Origin: Eumeta japonica | Taxonomy: Eukaryota; Arthropoda; Insecta; Lepidoptera; Psychidae | Assembly (NCBI GenBank): GCA_005406025.1 | Contig: BGZK01001367.1 | Coordinates: 100,698-164,697, forward strand | Direction of reading: 5' to 3' | Length of the DNA: 64,000 bases | Made by a program: the position numbers and the translations under genes | Shown: positions 59,071 through 64,000 of the stretch, piece after piece | How positions within the stretch are numbered: the first letter of the stretch is position 1 | How the letters are laid out: each line of letters opens with the position of its first letter | The notes under the pieces: model-generated | Told to the model about the DNA's origin: nothing | Seen by the model: only the letters and a program-made list of their open reading frames with translations | The model's database searches: none

Positions 59071-59600
59071 CTACCTTCCAACTCCATCTTTAGATTTCGG
59101 AAATTCCACAGTACTTGCCTAGCCAAATCAAACGAGCCCAAACTATTTGTCTTGTTTAGTTCAAAAGTTCTTATATTTACCTTCCGTCTTCTATCTTCAG
59201 AACTTAGAATTAAATAGGTAGGACCAGAGTGTTTGCCAAGACAAAAAAATGACTCTAAACTTGATGGGGATGCGTGGTTTCATTACCGAGTTCCTATGGC
59301 CACCTTCCAGTTCCATATTGAAGAACTGGATATCATCAAGTTTTAGAATGCTTGCCAAGACAAATCAAACGAGTCAAAACGTGACCTGTTTATCTTGTTT
59401 AGCTCAGTAGTTCCTATGATCACCTACAGTCTCCATCATTAGACACACGTATCATGTAGCACCAGAGTGTTTACCAAGACAATACAAATGAACCCAAACT
59501 CGATGAGTTCATCTTGTTTATCTCCGGGATTCCTAAATCCACATTGCAACTCCATCATCACACCAGCTCGATGGTACCATATTATTATATTGTCATTAAT
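59071..59600. repeat. five-unit decayed tandem array, ~120 bp
   Basis: Unit landmarks TACCTTCCAACTCCATC (59072), TACCTTCCGTCTTCTATC (59178), CACCTTCCAGTTCCAT (59301), CACCTACAGTCTCCATC (59421) and CACATTGCAACTCCATC (59540) are spaced 106, 123, 120 and 119 bp. Between them recur CAGAGTGTTTGCCAAGACAA, ATCAAACGAG and CATCTTGTTTAGCTC. The common period is close to a multiple of three and the last unit is partly open on the minus strand (59439-59687), so a repetitive protein gene is a possible origin. Confidence 0.75.
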
Positions 59601-59759
59601 ACGCAAATACACTAAATTGAAGTCCAAACAAATGTGAGAAAGTGGTTCTAATTTAGCTTCCAACATTTGACTCGCACATACTAACACGGCAAGTTAAACA
59701 ACTGTTTGTAAAAATGCTAGCAAAGAGCGAGTCGAAATGGAAACCGGTAATTCCGTATT

Positions 59760-60860
59760 AATATTTATATACTTGATAAGGATTAATACAAAGTGGCGAA
59801 CTGCGCTCGCAAGCTAAAAATAATTCCCCTACAAAAAATATTTAAGAATATTATCCGCTAAGCGTAAACACCCCTCTCGTGTCCCTGCCCAACCCTATAT
59901 CGATGCTTCTCATGCATATTTATATTTTTAAATGAACTTTATTCTTGTGGAATAAAATTGAATTTTTGAGAATCTTTTTTATTTATGTCAGACATGACAT
60001 GTTTATGATTTATTTGTTCTTTTCGTTTTCTGATTCATTTATTTATGAGTTATTTGTTCTAAATAGTTTATCGATTTATTTATATTTCGAAAACATTCTG
60101 AACGGCCAGTCGGCAAGTATAAATAGGTAAGTACGGGAGCCGTCGACTCGAGTTTATTTCTGTGACCAATGCGTTCATGAGTCAAGTGTGATCAAAGACA
60201 AGCATTCCACTGATATATTGCAATTTATTGCAATTCTGTATTTCTAAATATACACCTTCTGTTTTTCTACGTGTTTCTTTTCATCTGATCTCGATCCTCG
60301 AATTTCCGATAGGATGATTACGTAATAACATGTATATAAGATAAAAATCCTTTATAAGTATCTATCTATTTATATTTAAAATATTTTTAGCGTCTTTTGC
60401 CTTGTCAAATAACCTGCAATTTTCAATAACCCATTATACAATGTTTGCGAACTCTATTGAATGTGAATTTCAGTTTTAAAAACCTAGGTTATCAGAGGAA
60501 CATGGTTATTTCTAACAAATTTGGAACTGTAATATTAAAAGCACTGTACCTAAAATAACGAAGTTTTTATATTTTTTAAAGTAACTCTTACGAATGTTGC
60601 CTCACGTTATATGTGAATTATTTTTTTCTGTGTTAAACTAAACTCATACCCATAATCTAATTTATTTTTCTAATCGCCTACTAGCGACATATGTACGTAT
60701 TATCAAGATCTTACACTATGCTAAAATTTCTGGATCCTAAACATAATTTTCCAGAAAGACCTATGTGTCCGAAGTAAAGGTGGACACATGAGTGAGCTTA
60801 CAAGTCTTCAGTTCTTTCTTTTAAGTTTATGCAAATCAACAACTTTTCTTTTATGTCTTT
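59760..60860. other. non-coding DNA
   Basis: AT-rich apart from a small patch at 60100-60190 that has TATAAATA (60118-60125) immediately followed by AGGTAAGTA, a textbook 5' splice-site word. A short hairpin TGTGTCC/GGACACA lies at about 60766-60790. Neither is enough to call a gene. Confidence 0.4.
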
Positions 60861-60865
60861 GGCAT

Positions 60866-61275
60866 AAACTTGAATAACAAAAATCGAGTTCGCAAGTGTA
60901 TTTAAAGTTAATAAAAGTAATATAAGATCTTTTTTGGAGATGTCTTATGAAAAAAATTCAAATAAAACAATCAGTGCGAAATAAAAAACTTTTATAGGTA
61001 TCTCCAAACTTAAGTGACAGATCGTTTTGTAGGTATATCAAATATGAATTCAATGAAGTCATCAATCTGCATTGTCTGAAAGTAAGTTCAAATAACAAGG
61101 AAATCCACTCTGTACAGGCTGTCTAAATTAAACTCAAATAACAAAAAACGATTACGTATCACGGAAATAAATTTAAGTAACAAATTAATCAGTCTATATT
61201 ATTTTCATGACTAGCTCAAATAACAAAAATCATTTTCAAGGTGTCTCAAAAACAAATTCGAATAACGAAACAATT
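60866..61275 (+). repeat. decayed minisatellite, ~43 bp period
   Basis: About ten echoes of AACTCAAATAACAAAAATCA, at about 60866, 60903, 60954, 61006, 61043, 61083, 61130, 61168, 61213 and 61253. Spacing is 37-52 bp (average about 43). Units at 61083-61275 are clearest. Confidence 0.65.
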
Positions 61276-61554
61276 AGTTTGTGGGTGAAGTACACTCACA
61301 TAAATAATGCCTACATTCGTCTTTCTATAATTATTTTCAATATTTTTTCTTATAATAAACCATCGACATTATGTGAAAGAACATGTACTGTCCAAATATT
61401 TGCTCTAAATAGTATAATAATTTATTATTTTAAACCAATATAATATTTATTAACCAATGTACGATTATCTTTTTCTTATGATTACTTTAAAAACTACCTA
61501 AAATCGAAGAAATTAAAATTTTAAATTTTTATATAAAATAGTATAAATAAAGGT

Positions 61555-61705
61555 GGGTAGTATATCCGAAAACATGGAATCGCTCGAAGCTCCCCCTCAC
61601 CGCGTGGGCCCGCATCGCCCGATGTCCAAACGGCCTCAAAAGCCTCTCCACAAATTGTGCAGACGACAGGCGGACGTTGACGTAGTACGATCCTATAAAT
61701 TTCCT
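61555..61705. promoter_or_regulatory. GC-rich island 18
   Basis: 150 bp: CTCCCCCTCACCGCGTGGGC, CCGCATCGCCCGATGTCC, GACGTTGACGTAGTACG. An in-frame stretch from the ATG at 61574 (MESLEAPPHRVGPHRPMSK...) is basic and proline-rich, then runs into hydrophobic AT-coded residues before a stop at 61744. No known domain. Either a conserved element or a small exon. Confidence 0.3.
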
Positions 61706-61789
61706 TTCACAATATATCTAATATTCGTATTTACATTTATATAAACGGTGATAGCTTTCTATGTATTTTTCGTATGTTCAAAATCTCTT

Positions 61790-61940
61790 TAGTACAAACC
61801 CGTAGTCGGAATCAAAAGCGTGACAGCGATAAGAATCGAGAATGAAAAAAATTGATATCGAGAGCAAGACTAGGATCAAAATCGAGAAAGAGATAGCCAT
61901 CGGGATTTTGATTTTGTAATGGGACGATATCCAAGATGAA
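61790..61940. repeat. diverged short-period repeat
   Basis: Loose reiteration of AATCGAGA/GATAAGAATCG/ATCAAAATCGAGA over about 130 bp, in the style of the hexamer-like stretch at 7500-7600. Confidence 0.4.
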
Positions 61941-62266
61941 GGAATTCATTTCATGTGTATGCGGGCGGAGACGCAGGCAAAAACTAATAGTATATGTGTT
62001 TGTATAAGTGGGAATGGAACGTTAAAATGCGTGACGTTTAACAGTTGACGAATGCATCGCATATGTAAGAAGACATTGAGAACGGCTTGGCTCAAATAGC
62101 AATCCAATCTATAGTTTTCTCATACATTTATGGCAATTACAAGTTGCTTTTTATTATTTGCTTCCGATATATTCATCACGTATTTAATTGTTATTTTTTA
62201 ACGTACAAGATGATCTTAGATAAAGAAATTCCGAAATTAATCTTGTAAAATAATGATGTCTGCTCT

Positions 62267-62298
<32 letters not shown>
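62267..62298. repeat. (TA)n(TG)n microsatellite
   Basis: TA repeats at 62267-62287 run directly into TG repeats to 62298. Confidence 0.9.
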
Positions 62299-62539
62299 AC
62301 ATCCAGGAACGCCGTTTTTTAAATTCAGAGAAATTGAATAATGATTATAATAAAAAGTATTTCCATTTTCTCTTATCTCTTCAGCTACAGCCAGCACACT
62401 AAACACAAAAACTATAATAGTAAAATTTTGAATTCAGTTACTTATTCTTCCTCATGACTTTTCTTAATTTTTATTTAATAATCTATCTATAAAATCATCT
62501 GTAATTTAATTATTTATTTTATAATCGATAAAACTCTCT

Positions 62540-62770
62540 TTTTCCGTTTACGGCGAGTCAACTATCATGAGCTTTCGATTTCAAGCAAGTATCGACGAAA
62601 AAGTGACTCTTTTCGGAAAATCAGAATTCGTAGTGAAATAAATCAACTTCGGATTAATTCGGGCGCATGCGTATACGTCGTTTGACCGTCCGCTTAATTG
62701 GGACGGGCCTAATTACAAAACTGAAACCTCACGGGTTTTATGAATTCGAATAAAATCCTGAGAACATGGA
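62540..62770. promoter_or_regulatory. island 19 with homeodomain words
   Basis: Moderately GC-rich: CTTCGGATTAATTCGGGCGC (bicoid/otd-type GGATTA), GTCCGCTTAATTGGGACG, GGCCTAATTACAAAAC and GGGTTTTATGAATTCG. No protein frame. Candidate enhancer. Confidence 0.35.
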
Positions 62771-64000
62771 CCGAAATTGCTCCAACTAGGAAAGTTAAGT
62801 TTTGAAAATGAGTCCTATAACAACCTAAAACCCACACAATGCCAACGAGTCTCCCTACAAAAACATGACTTTATATGAATATTATTATTAAGAGAGCAGG
62901 AAATATTGCCCGTATGTTGAGAGCATCTTGAAGATCCCGGCGAATCTCTGGTACATGGTACACTGGTACAGTATATGCCGACATAGCACCTTCGTTTCTG
63001 TGCTTACTTGCAACCTTAGAGCAAATAATTATTGATATGTTCAAGCTGTATGTGAATTAGAAAACACAGTGGTGCAGGCCGCTAAAGCCGCGACGTACAT
63101 TCTAAATAAGATAGAATTATAGGAAATCAATCCTGCAAAAGGTAAAATAGCGATAGCAGTTTGTACTTTTACTATCATCGTAACTGACATTATACTTTTA
63201 TGTAAAAAGTAGAATGCCCAATTAACTATGGGTCACAGGATTATTTAATTTCTATAATGTTTATTTTTTAAATCCTAAATTGTTTAAATACTCAATAAAA
63301 ACGTTATCGAGTTTCTATAAACGATTTCTTTTAGAATTATCAATATAATGTTATGATTTTTTTGTTATGTTTAATTCACTCTTCAAAAGTCCATTTTATA
63401 ATATTATTAGTATGGGTTGATACAATAATAAAATGTAAATGAATTGAATTTTAACTTAACATAAAATAAAACATTAATTAATTAGACCTTATAATGTTGA
63501 AAATTTTCCAATACGACTAAACAATGCAACGAACAAATTCTTTTCTAGTAAGCTAATGTCGCGTTTGTACTCTGCAATGCCAAGTACATGTTAGTGTTTT
63601 ACACAACTAGATTGTTTATGGAAGGCATTAGGGGTTGAGTAGAACTGGGGTGAGTAGAACTGGAGGTGAGTAGGGGGCTGCTGACCTTCGTTATCTTCAA
63701 AGCGATAAAAACATCCGGATAGACGGAGTAATGTGATTTATGGGTCAAGAAACGCGTGGTTTTAATTTATATTAAAAACTCATAAATTTCAATGTTATCA
63801 AAATCGCACCCCGTACATCCCGGTTTGGTAGCATCGCTTTTAGCTACTGCCCCACAATCACAGACGACGGTTAATGAGGTAAAATGAGGCTGACACTTGA
63901 TTGAAAAATTTTGTAAATTAAAATATTCGTTATTAATTATACTATAACGCCCTACAAAATGTATTCAATAAGTTAGTTGGACAAATGAGACAAGATTTTC
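62771..64000. other. AT-rich non-coding DNA
   Basis: Only a short tandem TGAGTAGAACTGG at 63636, 63651 and (partial) 63667, and GGTACATGGTACACTGGTACA near 62950. No gene. Confidence 0.5.

Noticed and set aside
1..64000. CRISPR arrays, operons, phage or bacterial genes
   Set aside because: Composition, repeat content and lack of dense coding indicate eukaryotic nuclear DNA; no regularly spaced identical repeats were seen.
1..64000. Known conserved microRNAs (let-7, mir-10, bantam, mir-8, mir-9 and similar)
   Set aside because: Mature sequences were looked for by eye on the plus strand and partly on the minus strand; none was found.
1..64000. LTR retrotransposons or endogenous viral sequences
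   Set aside because: No long terminal repeats, primer binding site, integrase, gag or envelope-like frames were found; all reverse transcriptase remnants are of LINE type.

Overview
This 64 kb window looks like AT-rich, gene-poor eukaryotic nuclear DNA, most probably from a moth or butterfly. I found no intact protein-coding gene, no confident tRNA or rRNA gene, and nothing bacterial such as operons, ribosome binding sites or CRISPR arrays. The lepidopteran assignment rests on the repeats, recognised by eye: jockey-type and RTE-type LINEs, CR1/Zenon-like LINE tails, a tRNA-derived SINE whose tail resembles the common GGGTCAGCGTGG repeat of Lepidoptera, and a module with the CCCTTTGGGTAC motif. 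No database search was possible.

Layout. 0.5-1.6 kb: 3' end of a jockey-like LINE (minus). 1.6-4.06 kb: decayed RTE-like LINE (plus), followed at 4.08-4.92 kb by an internally deleted mariner. 5.4-5.7 kb: CR1-like tail. 6.2-7.1, 10.4-10.9 and 13.7-14.3 kb: more minus-strand pieces of the jockey family. 12.54-12.80 kb: a 263 bp MITE with 24 bp terminal inverted repeats and a TAA duplication (PIF/Harbinger type). 15.1-15.7 kb: strong GC island. 20.5-20.9 kb: coding-like but broken minus-strand exon. 21.0-21.1 kb: foldback. 21.1-22.6 kb: jockey-like LINE (plus). 24.8-27.6 kb: a fairly complete endonuclease plus reverse transcriptase LINE (minus). 28-32 kb: AT-rich, with one 105-codon membrane-protein-like frame. 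32-37 kb: a cluster of GC-rich islands, one with a TATA/initiator pair. 40.05 kb: nearly pure GC tandem tract. 43.8-45.0 kb: CR1 tail and a second RTE copy. 46.3-46.6 kb: SINE. 45.9-52.5 kb: four large GC islands. 51.5-55.3 kb and 59-61.3 kb: several decayed tandem arrays and one recent nested duplication. 55.3-56.1 kb: hairpins and a CA microsatellite.

The main non-repeat signal is about twenty compact, CpG-rich islands (roughly 0.15-0.7 kb each) in an otherwise very AT-rich desert. Several carry TAAT/ATTA/TTTAT homeodomain-type motifs. In a gene-poor insect region this is the look of conserved cis-regulatory elements, or unannotated non-coding exons, around or within a large developmental gene. 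That is inference; conservation across related genomes would decide it. The transposon remnants are decayed and probably non-functional, and the genes in them do not work together as a pathway.
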